This document shows, in pieces, positions 30,694 to 43,399 of a stretch of 64,000 bases of DNA. The position numbers and the translations under genes were made by a program. Under the pieces are notes generated by a model that was given only the letters and a program-made list of their open reading frames with translations, was not told where the DNA came from and did no database searches. Within the stretch, counting starts at the first letter, position 1; each line of letters starts with the position of its first letter. The DNA comes from Halichoerus grypus (taxonomy: Eukaryota > Chordata > Mammalia > Carnivora > Phocidae): contig NC_135714.1 in the NCBI RefSeq assembly GCF_964656455.1, positions 60,351,850 through 60,415,849 on the forward strand, in the 5' to 3' direction.

Positions 30694-32253
30694 TCTGTCT
30701 CCTTTTTTATTTTCCTTTGCTCATTCGTTTTGTTTCTTAAATTCTATATATGAGTGAGATCATATGGCATTTCTCTTTCTCTGAGTGATTTATTTTGCTT
30801 AGCATTATACTCTCTAGATCCATCTATGTTGTTGCAAATGACAAGATTTCATTCTTACGGCTGAATAATATTCCATTGTATATACATATATATACCACTT
30901 CATCTTTATCCAGTCAGGTACCGATGGACACTTAGGCTGCTTCCATAATTTGGCCATTGTAAATAATGCTGCAATAAACATAGGGGTGCACATATCCCTT
31001 TGAATTAGTGTTTTTGTATTCTTTAGGTAAATACCCAGTAGTGCAATTCCTGGATCATAGGGTAGTTCTATTTTTAATTTTTTGAGGAATCTCCATACTG
31101 TTAAAATGGCTGCACCAATTTGCATTTCCACCAACAGTACAAGAGGGTTCCTTTTTCTCCACATCTTCACCAACACTTGTTGTTTCTTGTATTTTTTATT
31201 TTAGCCCTTCTGAGGTGTGAGGTGATACCTCATTGTGGTTTTGGTTTTCATTTCCCTGATGTTGAGTAATGTTGAACATCCTTTCATGTGTCTGTTGGTG
31301 ATCTGGATGTCTTCTTTGGAGAAATGTGCGTTCATATCTTCTGCCCATTTTTTAATCAGATTATTTGTTTTTGGGTATTGAGTTGGATCAGTTGTTTATA
31401 TATTTTGGGTACTATTTATCGGATATGTCATTTGCAAATATCTTCTCCCATTCAGTAAGTTGGCTTTTAGTTTTGGTTGTTTCCTTTGATGTGTAGAAGT
31501 TTTTTATTTTGATGAATTTCCAATAATTTATGTTTGCTTTTATTTCCCTTGCCTCAGGAGACATACCTAGAGAAATGTTGCTAGGGCCGATATCAGAGAA
31601 ATTACTGCCTGTACTCTCTTCAAGGAGTTTTATGGTTTCAGGTCTCACATTTAGGTCTTTAATCCATTTTGAGTTTATTTTTGTGTATGGTGAAAGAAAG
31701 TGGTCTAGTTTCATTCTTTTGCATGTTGCTCTCCAGTTTTCCCAGCACCATTTGTTGAAGAGACTGTCTCTTTCCCATTTCCATTCCTCCTTTGTTGAAG
31801 ATTAATTGACCATATAATTGTGGATTTCTGGATTTTCTGTTCTTTCCCATTGATCTATGTATCTGTTTTTATGCCATACCATTTTGATTACTACCACTTG
31901 TAATTTAACTTGAAATCGGGAAATGTGATACCTCCGGGATTTTCTTTTTCAAGATTGCTTTGGCTATTCAGGGTCTTTTGTAGTTCCATGCAAATTTTAG
32001 GATTGTTCTAGCTCTGTGAAAAATGCTGTTGGTGTTTTGATAGGAATTACATTAAATCTGTAGATTGCGTTGGGTAGTTATAGGCATTTTAACAGTATTT
32101 GTTTTTCCAACCCATGAGCATGGAATGTCTTTCCATTTCTTTGCGTCATCTTGAATTTCTTTCATCAGTGTTTTATAGTTTTCAGAGTACAGATCTCTTA
32201 CATCTTTAGTTTATTCCTAGATATTTTGTTTTTGGTGCAAATGTAAATGGGAC

Positions 32254-32440
32254 TTTTTTTTTTTTAAGATTTATTTATTTGAGAGAGAGAGACAGCACAA
32301 GCAGGAGGGGAGGGGCAGAAGGAGAGGGACAAGCAGACTCCCCACCAGGTGTGGAGCCCAGTTCGGGGCTCAATCCCAGGACCCTGGGATCATGACCTGA
32401 GCGGAAGGCAGATGCTTAACCAACTGAGCCACCCAGGCTC
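32254..32440 (-). repeat. CanSINE inside inner L1 ORF2
   Basis: Inverted copy, head cut near acccaggctcagtc. Confidence 0.9.
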
Positions 32441-34543
32441 AGTCGGGATGTTCTTAATTTCACTTTCTGGTGCTTCGTTATTAGTGTATAAGAAGGCAAC
32501 AACAGATTTCTGTACATTGATTTTGTATCCTGCAACTTTACTTAATTCATTTATCAGTTCTAATAGTTTTTTGGTGGATCTTCAGGGTTTTCTATCTATA
32601 GTATCATGTCACCTGCAAATAGAGTTTGGCTTCTTCCTTGCCAATTTGGATGCCTTTTATTTCTTTTTGTTGTGTCATTGTTATGGCTAGGACTTCCAGT
32701 ACTATGTTGAATAAAATTGGGGAGAGTGGCTGTCCTTGTTTTGTTCCTAACCTTAGGGGAAAAGCTCTCCTTTTTTCACTATTGAGTATGATGTTGGCTG
32801 TGGGTTTTTCATATCAGGCCTTTATTATGTTGAGGCATGTTACCTCTAGACCTACTTTGTTGAGGGTTTTTAATCATGAATGGATGTTGTACTTTGTCAA
32901 ATGCTTTTTGTGCAGCTGTTGAAATGATCATATATTTTTTATCCTTTCTCTTATTGATGTGATGTATCATGTTGATTGTTTTGTGAATATTGAACCACCC
33001 TTACATCTCAGGGATAAATCTGACTTGATCGTGGTGTATTACTTTTTAATGTATTGTTGGATTCAGTTTGCTAATATTTTGTTGAGGATTTTTGCATCTA
33101 TATTTATGAAAGATATTGTCCTATAGTTCTCTTTATTTTTTGTAGTGTCTTTATCTGGTTTTGGTATCAGGGTGATACTAGCCTCATAGAATGAATTTGG
33201 AAATTTTCTTTCTTCTTGTATTTTTTTGGAATAGTTTGAGAAGAATGGGTATTAACTCTTCTTTAAATGTTTGATAGAATTCACCTGTGAAGCCAAATGG
33301 TCCTGGAATTTTATTTTGGGGAGTTTTTTGATTACTGATTCAGTTTCACTGCTGGTAATTGGTCTGTTCAAATTCTCTATTTCTTCCTGCTTTAGTTGTT
33401 TCTTTTTCCCTGCTTTAGTTTTGATAGGTCATATGTTTCTAGGAATTTATCCGTTTCTTCTGAATTATCCAGTCTGTTAGCATGTAGGTTTTCATAATAT
33501 TCTCTTATAAATGTTTGTATTTCTGTAGTCTTGGTTGTTATTTCTCCTTTTTCATTAATGATTTTGTTTCTTTGGGTTCTCTCTTTTTTTTAAGAGTCTT
33601 GCTAGAGGTTTTTCCATTTTGTTGATCCTTTCAAAGAACAAGCTTCCTGTTTTCATTGATTTGTTTTTGTTTTGTTTTTTTAGTTTCTATATAATTTATT
33701 TCTGCTCTTTATTATTTTCTTCCTTTTGCTGAATTGGGGTTTTGTTTGTTGTTCTTTTTCTAGCTCCTTTAGGTGTAAGGTGAGGTTGTTTACTTCAGAT
33801 TTTTCTGGTTTCTCGATATAGGTTTATATTGCTATAAACTTCCCTCTTAGAACCACTTATTCTGCATCCCAAAGATTTTTGGACTGTTGTGTTTTCATAT
33901 TCATTTGTTTTCTTGTAATTTTTAATTTCTTCTTTGAATTTTTGGTTGACCCATTCATTGTTTAATAGCATGTTATTTAACCTCCATGTACTTGTGAGCA
34001 CAGATTTTTTCTTGTGGTTGATTTCTAGTTTCATAGTGTTATAATCAGAAAAGAAGTATGGCATAGCTTTGAATTTTTTTTTTTTTTTTTGAAGTTGTTG
34101 AAGCTTGTCTTGTGGCCTAAAATGTGATCTTTTCTGGAGAATGTTCCATGTGCTCTTGCAAAATTCTCCTGTTTTAGGATGGAATGTTCTGAATATATCT
34201 GTTAAGTCCGTCTGGTCCAGTGTGTTATTCCTTGTTGATTTTCTGTTTGGATGATCTGTCCATCCATGTAAGTGGGGTGTTAGTGTCCCCTACTATTACT
34301 GTATTACTATTGATTCTTTTATGTTTTTATTAACTGTGTTATATATTGGGGTCCTCCCATGTTGGGTGCATAAATATTTACATTGTTATATCCTTTTACT
34401 GGGGTGTCCCCTTGATTATTATATAGTGTCTTTGTCTCTTGTTACAGTCTTTGTTTTAAAATCTATTTTGTCCAATATAAATATTGTTATGCTGGCTTTC
34501 TTGTGGCATCCATTTGCATGGTGTTTCTCTATCCCCTCACTTT

Positions 34544-34728
34544 CTTTTTTTTTTTTTATAAGATGTTATTTATTTATTAGAGAGAGAGCATGAGTGGGGT
34601 TAGGGACAGAGGGAGAAGCAGAGTCCCTGCTGAGCAGGGAGCCCTATGCAGGGCTCAGTCCCAGGACTCTGGGATCATGACCTGAGCCGAAGGAAGACAC
34701 TTAACCAACTGAGCCACCCAGGTGCCCC
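34544..34728 (-). repeat. CanSINE (first of a same-site pair) in inner L1
   Basis: Flanked by ccctcacttt words at about 34534 and 34727. Confidence 0.9.
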
Positions 34729-34734
34729 CTCACT

Positions 34735-34938
34735 TTTTTTTTTTAAATTTTATTTTAATTTATTTTTGGGAGAGAAGGAGAGAGAGAAAACATGAGCGGG
34801 GGGGGGAGGGGTTGAAGGGAGAGGGAGAAGCACTCCCCGCTGAGCAGGGAGCCTGACTCGGGGCTCAGTTCCAGGACCCTGGGATCATGACCTGAGCCGA
34901 AGGCCGACCTTAACTGACTGAGCCACCCACATACCCCA
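34735..34938 (-). repeat. CanSINE (second of a same-site pair) in inner L1
   Basis: Flanked by ccctcacttt at about 34727 and atcccctcactttc at 34941, the same target word as its neighbour. Contains a run of ten G. Confidence 0.9.
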
Positions 34939-35049
34939 CCATCCCCTCACTTTCAGTCTGCTGATGTTTTTCAGTCTGAAATGAGTCTCTTGTAGGCAGC
35001 ATATACATGGGTCTTATTTTTTTATCCACTGTCACCCTGTGTTTTTTTT

Positions 35050-35436
35050 TGAAGATTTATTTACCCATTTTATTTATTCATTTAGATTTTATTTATTGAG
35101 AGAGAGACAGAGATAGCGAGAGAGAGCACAAGTGGGGAGGAGAGGGAGAAGCCGGCTCCCTGCTGAGGAAGGAGCCCAATGCGGGACTTGATCCCAGGAC
35201 CCTGGGATCATGACCTAGGCCAAAGGCAGCGGCTTAACTGACTGAGCCACCCAGGTGCCCCTTATTTACCCATTTTAGAGAGTGCATGCATGCACTGGGA
35301 GGGGCAGAGGGAGAGGGAGAGAAAACTCCCCACTGAGCATGGAGCCCAATGAGGGGCTTACTCCCACAACCCTGAGATCATGACCCAAGGCGAAACTGAA
35401 ATGGACACCCAACCAACTGAGCCACCCAGGTGCCCT
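35050..35436 (-). repeat. Older CanSINE interrupted by a younger one
   Basis: Tail side at 35050-35072 (gaagatttatttacccattt), rest at 35264-35436 ending gccacccaggtgccct. Split by the SINE at 35073-35263. Confidence 0.85.
35073..35263 (-). repeat. CanSINE nested in another CanSINE
   Basis: Perfect 14 bp target duplication atttacccatttta at 35059-35072 and 35264-35277. Confidence 0.92.
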
Positions 35437-35643
35437 GCACCCTATGTCTTTTGATTGAAATGTTTAGTCCATTTACATTCAAAGTAATTACTGATAGATA
35501 TGTATTTATTGCCATTTTGTTACTTGCTTTGTTGTTGTTTCTATAGATTTTCTCTATTTTCTTGCTCTCATGGTTTTTGGTTTTCTTTAGTGATATACTT
35601 GGATTCCTTTCTCTTTATTCTTTGCATATCTATTACTGGTTTG

Positions 35644-35843
35644 TTTTTTTTTTAAGATTTTATTTAGTTACTTGAGAGAGCAAGAATGAGAGAGAGATCG
35701 CGCACATGAGACGGGGGAGGGTCAGAGGGAGAAGCAGACTCCCCGCCGAGCAGGGAGCCCAATTCGGGACTCGATCCCGGGACTCCAGGATCATGACCTG
35801 AGCCGAAGGCAGCCGCCCAACCAGCTGAGCCACCCGGGTGCCC
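35644..35843 (-). repeat. CanSINE in inner L1
   Basis: Complete. Target duplication ctattactggttt on both sides. Confidence 0.92.
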
Positions 35844-36696
35844 TCTATTACTGGTTTTTAATTTGTGGTTTCTATTAGGTTTGCATATAATGTCTTTTGC
35901 ATAGAGCAGTCTATATTAAGTTGATGGTTGCTTAAGTTTAAACCCATTCTTTACTCCTCTCCTCCCCACATTTTAAGTGTATGGTGTCATATTTTACCTC
36001 CTTTTACTTTATGAATCCCTTGACTAATTTTTACAGAAATATTTATTTTTACTGCTTTTGTGTTTTTTATTTTTCATACTCTCCCTTATGGTCTTTCTAT
36101 TCAAAAAGTCCCTTTTAGTTTTTCTTACAGGGCTGGTTTAGTGACTGTGAACTCCTTAGTTTTTTTTGAGAAACTCTTTATCTCTCCTTCTGGTTTGAAT
36201 GATAACCTTGCTGGATAGAGTATTCTTGGCTGCAGATTTTTCCCTTGCAGCACTTTTAATATATGCCACTCTCTTCTCGGCTGCAAAATTTCTGCTGAAA
36301 ACCTCTGATAGCCTTGGGGGGCACTTTTCCCTTGCATGTAACTGTCTTCTTTTCTCTTACTGCTTTTAAGATTTTTTCTTTATTGCGACTTTTTGACATT
36401 TTAGTTACTGTGTCTTGGTTTGGACCTCCTTTGGTTATGTGGGATGGGGGAGAATGTCTGTGCCTCCTGGATCTGGATATCTGTTTCCTTCCCCAGATTA
36501 GGAAAGTTTTCAGCTATTATTTCTTCCAAATAAATTTTCTTCCCCCTTATCTCTCTCTTCTTGTGAGGTCCCTGTAATGTGGATGTTATTACACTTGATG
36601 GAGTCACTGAGTTCCCTAACACTCTTCTCAGCTTGCATAATTTTGTCTTTTTCTCAGCTTAGTTACTTTCCATTACTGTGCCTTCCAGGTCATTAA

Positions 36697-36891
36697 TTTT
36701 TTTTTTTTTTTTAAAGATTTTATTTGACAGAGAGAGATAGCAAGAGCAGGAACACAAGCAGGGGGAGTGGGAGAGCGAGAAGCAGGTTTCCTGCTGAGTA
36801 GGGAGCCCGATGCGGGGCTCGATCCCAGGACCCTGGGATCATGACCTGAGCCGAAGGCAGACGCTTAACAACTGAGCCACCCAGGTGCCCC
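36697..36891 (-). repeat. CanSINE in inner L1 ORF1
   Basis: Complete. Target duplication tccaggtcNttaat. Confidence 0.92.
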
Positions 36892-38635
36892 TCCAGGTCG
36901 TTAATTTGTTCTTCTGCTTAATATAGCCTGCTGTTTATTCCGTCAAGTGTATTTTAATGTCATTGATTGTGTTCATCTCTGATTGGTTCTTTTTTATCTC
37001 TGTCTAAAGGGTCTCACTGATGTCCTCCACTCTTTTCTCCAGTCCAGTGAGTATCTTATGATCATTACTTTAAATTCTCTACCAGGCATATTATTTATAT
37101 CCTTTTCACTTTGGTCTGTTGCTGTGGTTTGGTCCTGTTCTTTCATTTGGGAGATGTTTTTCTGTCTCATTTTGTCTGACTTTCTGTATCTGTTTCTATA
37201 GGTTAAGAAAGTCAGCTACTTCTTTTGCTCTTAACAATAATAGCCTTGTGAAGGAGAGGTCTTATAGTGCCCTGCAGTGCAGTGTCCCCTGGTCCCCAGT
37301 GCCTAGTGCTTCAGGGAGTGTCTCCTGTGTGTGTCGTGTGTGCTCTGCTGTTGAGTCTTTGTCTCTTTTTTCCTTCAGTCCAGTTGTCTGCAGAGACTCT
37401 CTTTGCCTATTGTGGGCAGCAAGGTGTGCGGTGGTTTGCCTGCAAAATGAGACCTGACCCCTGCCAGAGGAACTGAGGTCCTATAAAACGGTGGGTCAGG
37501 AGATGTGGTGTTGCCAGGGTTTGCATAGGTCTTCTTGGGGAGGGCCCCATGGAGCCAGGACTCAGGCAAGTATGACTGGGAAGGCGGATCTGCTGAAGCA
37601 AGGGGGGACAGGGCTTAGTGCCAGCAAGTTAGGTAAGGAGTTTCAGCACCACACTACTTTTCACAGGTGGCCATTGTTTATGCTGGGGCTTGGAGGAGAG
37701 AAATGGTGCCTACCAGTTCCTTTGTTCCTGGAGGGGTCTCCCTGTGATGCCTGTCTCTGAGCTGCATTCTGAGCTGAGGAAATCATTATCCCTCCCGTCT
37801 GCCCCTTGTTTTTTTCAAACTGCTAGTTCTAAGCTATATTTGCGTGGGTGGGTTGTTGTGCTTTCTCTTTATGGTGGAAACTCCACTTTGAATGCTGTCT
37901 AGGCTGAGCTGAACCCACTAATTTCTTAAATTCTAGGCTGTTAAGTCCTGCTGGTTTTAAGAACTCAAAATACTTAGCGCCTCTCACCTTCAAAGGCAAA
38001 TATTATGGAGATTTGTCTTCCCCATTCTTGGACTGACTCCCTGGTGTGAAAGTCTATTTTCTGCCGTTCTCTGCACGCCAGCTCCCTCCCCACTGTGGAT
38101 GGCCATGGTCTGATTTGCTCCTTGGCCGCATCTTCGCTCTTCCTACCTTCTTTGATGTGGCCTCTTCCTAGCCTTTAGTTGTGAAGTTTGTTCTGCCAGT
38201 CTTCGGGTTGTTTTCTAGGTTATTTACACTGATATGGGTGTTATCTGGTTGTATCCATGGGACTTAGGTGAGCTTAGGGTCCTCCTCCTCCATCTTCCCA
38301 GCCAACCACAGTCTTCATTTAAAAGTCTACTTCATCTAATATATGTATTGCTACCCTGGCTTTTTTTTTTTTTTTTTTTTTGGCCTCCTTTTGCATGGAA
38401 TATCTTTTTCCTTTCACTTTCAGTCTGTATTGTCTTTAGGTCTGAAGTGAGTATCTGGTAGGCAACATATAGATGGGTCTTGTTTTTTTATACATTCAGT
38501 CACCTTTTGTCTTTTGATTAGAACATTTAGTCTCTTTACATTTAAAGTATTTGTTAATAAGCATGTACTTATTGCCATTTTATTAATTGTTTTCTGGTCA
38601 TTTAATGTAGTTTCCTGGCTTTTTCGTTTTGTTTT

Positions 38636-38745
38636 CCACACTCCACTAGGTGTGGAGCCTGATGTGGGGCTCGATCTCACAATCCTGAGATCATGACCTG
38701 AGCCAGAATTAAGAGTTGGATGCTCAAGTGATTGAGCCACCCATC
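38636..38745 (-). repeat. CanSINE fragment (head half)
   Basis: Only the tRNA-related half is present (gtggggctcgatctcacaat to tgattgagccaccc). Confidence 0.8.
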
Positions 38746-38859
38746 CTTTTTTCTTATCTTGCTTTCTTCCCTTGTGATTTGATAACATTCTATAGTATTA
38801 TGCCTGGATTCTTCTTTATTTTGTGTGTATCACAAGTTTTTGGTTTGTGGTTCTAACAT

Positions 38860-38882
38860 CCCGTGTGTGTGTGTGTGTGTAA
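38860..38882. repeat. (GT)n microsatellite
   Basis: About nine GT units. Confidence 0.9.
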
Positions 38883-41518
38883 TACTAGATTATATGTTAG
38901 TCTGTAGTAAGTTGATGGTCATTTAAGTTCAAACACATTCTAAAACCACTACATTGTTACTTGCCCTCTCCAGGTTTTATGTATATGATGTCATGTTTTA
39001 CATCTTTTTGTGTATCCTTTAGTTATTGTAGATGTAATTGATTTTACTACTTTTGTGTCTTTACCTACATACTAGCTTTATAAGTGATCTCATACCTTTA
39101 CTATATATTTTGCTTTCACCAGTGAAATTTTTCTTCCATAGTTTTCTTCTAGTTATGACCTTTTTTTGCTTAAAGAAGTCCCTTTAACATTTCTTGTAAG
39201 GCTGGTTTAGTAGTGATGAACTTTTTAAAATTTTGCTGGGAAACTCTGTATCTCTCCTTCAATTCTGAATGATAACTTTGCTGGGTAGAATATTCTTGGT
39301 TTTAGGTTTTTTCCTTTCAGCACTTTATCATGCCACTCCCATCTGGCCTGTAGTTTCGGGTGAACGGTCAGCTCATAGCCTTATGGGGTTTCCCTTTATG
39401 TAACTAGTTGCTTTTCTCTTGCTGCTTTTAAGATTTTATCTTTAATTTTTGATATTTTAATTATTATGTGTCTTGGTGTAGACCTTCTTGGGTTCATTTG
39501 TTTGGGGCTTCCTGGGCCTGGATGTCCATTTCCTTCCTCAGATTAGGGAAGTTACCTGCTTTTATTTCTTCAAATAAGTTTTCTGCCTCTTTCTCTATTC
39601 TCTTGGGATCCCTATAATACAAATGTTAGTACACTTGATGTTGTTGCAGAGTTCCTGTAATCTAGCCTCATTTTTTAAATTCTTCTTCTTTTTGCTCAAC
39701 TTCAGTGGTTTCCACCACCCTCCCTGTCTTCTAGACTGGTGATCTCTTCTTCTGCATCGTTTAACATACTTTTGGTTCCCTCTAGTGTAGTTTTCATTTC
39801 AGTTATTGTATTTTTCAGCTCTCACTGGTTCTTTGTTATATTTTCTACTTCTTTGTTAGAGTTCTGAGTGTATCCACTCTGGTCTCAAGTCTGAGCATCT
39901 TTATGACCATTACTTTGAACTCTTTTATCAAGTAGATTGCTTGTCTGTTTCATTTAGTTCTTTTTCTGAGGTTTGTCTTCTTTTGTTGTCTCCTCATTTT
40001 GTCTGGCTCTCTGTTTCTGTGCATTAGGTAGGTCAGCTACATCTCCTAGTCTTGAAAGTAGTGGCCTTATATAGAAGTCATCCCGTGGGGCCCAGTAGCA
40101 TAGTCCCTTTGGTCGCTAGAAGCTGGCACTCCAGGGGTGTCACGTGTGGGCTGCATGCGCCCTCCTTTTGTGACTGGAGGGCCATGAGTGCTGAAGATGC
40201 GCTGGTGGATAGAGCGGGCCCGCAGCACAGGTGAGCGCGAGACCTGGCTGCCGCGGCTGCAGCTACCCTGGTGGGCAGGGCTCATTCCACGCGTGGCTGG
40301 CTGCCAGGCACGGCTGTAGCTGCTCCAGCCGTGCTGATGGGGTGGGGTTAGTTCCTGGTGCAGGTGGCTGGGAGGCCTGGCTGCCACTGGTGCGTGTGTG
40401 CCGGAGGGCAGGGCTTGGCCCCTCTCCCCGCCTTCCTGGGGCAGGATTTGGTTTGGAAGGGCCTGGGGCGAGGAGGCTGCCTGCTGGGTTTAGCGTGGTA
40501 GGAGCTACTCTGGAGGGAGCCTGCTGAGACAGGTCCAGGGGAACTCCAGGGCTGGGTGAGCAGGGATAGCAGGGTAGGTGGAGTGTCACCTGACTCCTGC
40601 CGGCAGCTGGCCAGTGAAGCTCCAGGACGGGGGGCAAGAACAACTGTGTGCCCTAGCAGGTCTTGTCATGGAGAGTGTTGACAGATCCATACCCCTCCAG
40701 CACATACCCTAAAATTAGTCAATCTTCACGCATAAGCCAGACTCTTTGAACTGCTGCCTCGGTGCTGGTTCTCGAACCCAGTTTTTTAGGGCTCTGGCCC
40801 TTTGGGGGTGGAGTCTCAGTTTCTGTTGCCCTCCCGGTGTCTCCTGGTGAGAAGTCCTGCTGATTTTCAAAGCCAGATGTTGTTATGGCTCATCTTCCCA
40901 GGGAACACCTCCAGGGTTGGCAGTGCCCTATTTGGGATCTGATCCCCTCCTCAGGGAAGACCTCCATGCCTGTATATCCCTCCCGCTTGTGGGTCACCAC
41001 CATGCTATTTGATTCTTAACCGCATCTTTGCCTCCCCTGCCCTTCTGAGTGTGTGTGTGTGTGTTTATATCTCTAGCTGTGGAAGAGCCGTGCTGTTACT
41101 GTTGAGGTCATTTTCAGTTTGTTGCATCATGTTAGTTGCATCCTCAGTGTGTCTGTCGGGGGAAGAGAGCCCAGGATCCTCCTATGCCGCCATCTTCCCT
41201 GTAGTCTCAGTGTGCTTCAATTCTGTTTACCTCTCTTCATGTCCACAAGAACTGTTAGCCAGTTGAAGATTAAACACAGAACTATAAATTGTGCCGTACA
41301 ACTTAGTCCTCAGGCCAAAGTGGGTCCTCCCCTTTCCTACCCACCTACACAAGAACTTGACTGTCACGTACTTGCTCCGACCACACCTATGCTTTGACCA
41401 AGTCCCGTTATCTAAAAGGCCACATGAACAAAGGTGATGGGCCTGCCTTAACACCTGCAGTCAGTGGGATTAAAACTTAGGAGGCTGGCTGGGTCAGTCT
41501 TTAAAAGGCAGGCCCTGG

Positions 41519-41733
41519 GGGCGCCTGGGTGGCTCAGTTGGTTAAGCGGCTGCCTTCGGCTCAGGTCATGATCCCAGGGTCCTGGGATCGAGCCCCGCAT
41601 CGGGCTCCCTGCTCGCCGGGGAGCCTGCTTCTCCCTCTCCCTCTGCCTGCCTCTCTGCCTGCTTGTTCTCTCTCTCTATCTCTCTGTCAAATAAATAAAT
41701 AAAATCTTTAAAAAAAAAAAAAAAAAAAAAAAA
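41519..41733 (+). repeat. CanSINE, young copy
   Basis: Near-consensus head and body, A tail of 23 bases. Target duplication aaaggcaggccctggg on both sides. Confidence 0.95.
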
Positions 41734-42716
41734 GGCAGGCCCTGGGCCCTGCCTAGGAGTATTTATCTTGTGAAATTAGCAGCCTGAGAATGTATCAGAG
41801 CACAAAAAAATGAAAGGCTAGAGAAGTGAACATGGCATGCATGATTAGCAATCTGTGCACTAGCATTTATGGCTCAATGAGTAAAACTTCTCATCGGTTA
41901 GGTCAACAACTCTCTTCTAGTACGAGGGTGTATAGAAGGACAGAAACACCTCCTATACTCTGCTACATGGAAGAGAAGAATGAGATTGCCTGTTTTCTGG
42001 GCCAAGGAGAAAACACAAGGAAAGAGAAATTCCTCTTCCAGCACTGTTGGAATTGCAACGAATTGAGTAGGAAAGTATGATGGAAGAGGGTATTAACAAG
42101 TTTGCATGCCATCAGCTTGGCAAAAGTGGCTGCAAACTTTAAGCAGCTAACTTAGAATCATTTCTAAAATTCCCAGTCTCTTACACAACTTTACCTAGTT
42201 TGCAACTGGACAGAAATTCCTTCAGTGGGATCTGAAAGGATGACCTCTGGATATGTATCACACTCATCGCCATCCCCATAAACACAGTGGCAAAATTCAT
42301 GGGCCTGTTTCTCAAAACACCTCTCATTATAAGCCAAAGCATCATACAGAAATGCAAAGTTAAAGCATTACTAGAGGGGCCAACATGCAGGCTAGCTTGA
42401 ACTCTGTAGTCAAATTTCTGATTAATTGTTCAAAAATCACTTTCACATGATGTCTAATTCAGATTTTCTAGTGTTTTCAAATACTAATGATATATTAGGG
42501 AATTCTTTACTGTAGATAGTACTTGAAGTAAGTTTTATCTGCCATAAGCTAGTCAAAATATGTCAGCATTGATACATTTTACTTAGGAGGGAAAAATCAG
42601 ACTTAAGGCTGAAATTCTTGAATTGTGATTATGATTTAATACTTGTGAGGACATGGTTACTCTCCCATAGCCAAATAAAGCATCAGACAGAATTATATAA
42701 AAGTAATTATAATCAA
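41734..42716. other. Intergenic sequence between outer L1 and NUP54 end
   Basis: No exon or recognised repeat. An 84-codon + strand frame at 41826-42080 has no supporting evidence. Part may be 3' UTR of a longer NUP54 transcript. Confidence 0.35.
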
Positions 42717-43399
42717 TTTATTTTTTTAGAAATAAAAAGGCCTAAAAAACAAAAAAGTTGCAAAAATGATAAAATGTAATTTTGTTATATCCTAATCACT
42801 TAAGTGTGTTCTGTGAATTCCAAATAAGTAAAATAATATAAAAATATATTTTCAAATCTTTATAGAATGAAAAGAAAACCACATTAATCCTTAAATACTC
42901 TTCGATTTCCTTTACTCCTCCCACAGATGAATTCACAAATATATAAAAACTGATGTACATTTACATTCTGAAGTACAAAGCTCCAACAGCCAAGTAGTTA
43001 TAGTTTATTTTGTTATGTGCAAAGTAGGTATTTCATATTTACTTGCTATGGAAAGCAGAGTACAGGCTCAATGGAGAATAATCATTAAACACTGATTAGT
43101 TTTAAGAACAATGCTGTCGTCAAAATGTACAATGGTACATATTTTTGGTAATTATGTACTTCTCTTGTACAGTAAAGAACAGCTTTCAGGTATAAATCTT
43201 TCAAAGGCTATCTTTGAAGAGCTGTGAAGTGGATGTCATTTCAGATTTGATGAAAAGTAATTTGTCAGTAACTCCTCAAAAGCCAGGAGAGGATTGTTTT
43301 CCCTTTTTTTCCCTCCATGTGGTCAGTTTCATTCTTAAGGAAGGTCTGATGTAGCAAGAAGATACATTTCACAAACCCTTAACATAGGTTCGCGAACTG
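42717..43399 (-). other. NUP54: NUP54 3' untranslated region (probable)
   Basis: Unique AT-rich DNA downstream of the stop, free of recognisable repeats. AATAAA on the - strand occurs at 43004-43009 and 42717-42722. Either could be the poly(A) signal; I cannot tell which is used. Confidence 0.45.

Larger units (their letters stand above)
30402..38309 (-). mobile_element. Inner LINE-1, near full length, inserted in the outer L1
   Basis: Poly-T at the low end. Complement of 3' UTR, ORF2 (about 30720-36000), ORF1 (about 36120-37050) and 5' UTR to about 38309, where the complement reads gggaagatggaggaggagga. agtcttcattt at 30391-30401 and 38310-38320 is an 11 bp target duplication. ORFs are broken into pieces of at most about 120 codons. 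ORF2 C-terminal wording (MKWYIYVYTMEYYSAV) is readable at 31176-30814. Contains at least eight SINEs. Confidence 0.92.
25985..41205 (-). mobile_element. Outer LINE-1 (near full length), split by a second L1
   Basis: 3' end at the low coordinate (complement of L1 3' UTR, aattgaggtatagttgacac). ORF2 complement runs to about 30400 and resumes at 38310. ORF1 complement is at about 39180-40040. The GC-rich 5' UTR runs at about 40050-41205, with its start at the complement of gggaagatggcggc. Only short broken frames remain, so it is inactive. It is antisense to ART3 and fills most of the gap between the two genes. Confidence 0.88.

Noticed and set aside
30814..31176. 120-codon frame resembling a reverse transcriptase C-terminus
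   Set aside because: It is the end of the broken L1 ORF2, not a separate gene. Kept only as evidence for the inner L1.
40067..40643. Overlapping GC-rich open frames of 98-126 codons on both strands
   Set aside because: They lie in the 5' UTR of the outer L1. Low stop frequency follows from base composition; no splice or family support.
41826..42080. 84-codon + strand frame upstream of the NUP54 3' end
   Set aside because: Has an ATG and a clean stop but no recognised family, promoter or splice context; treated as chance.
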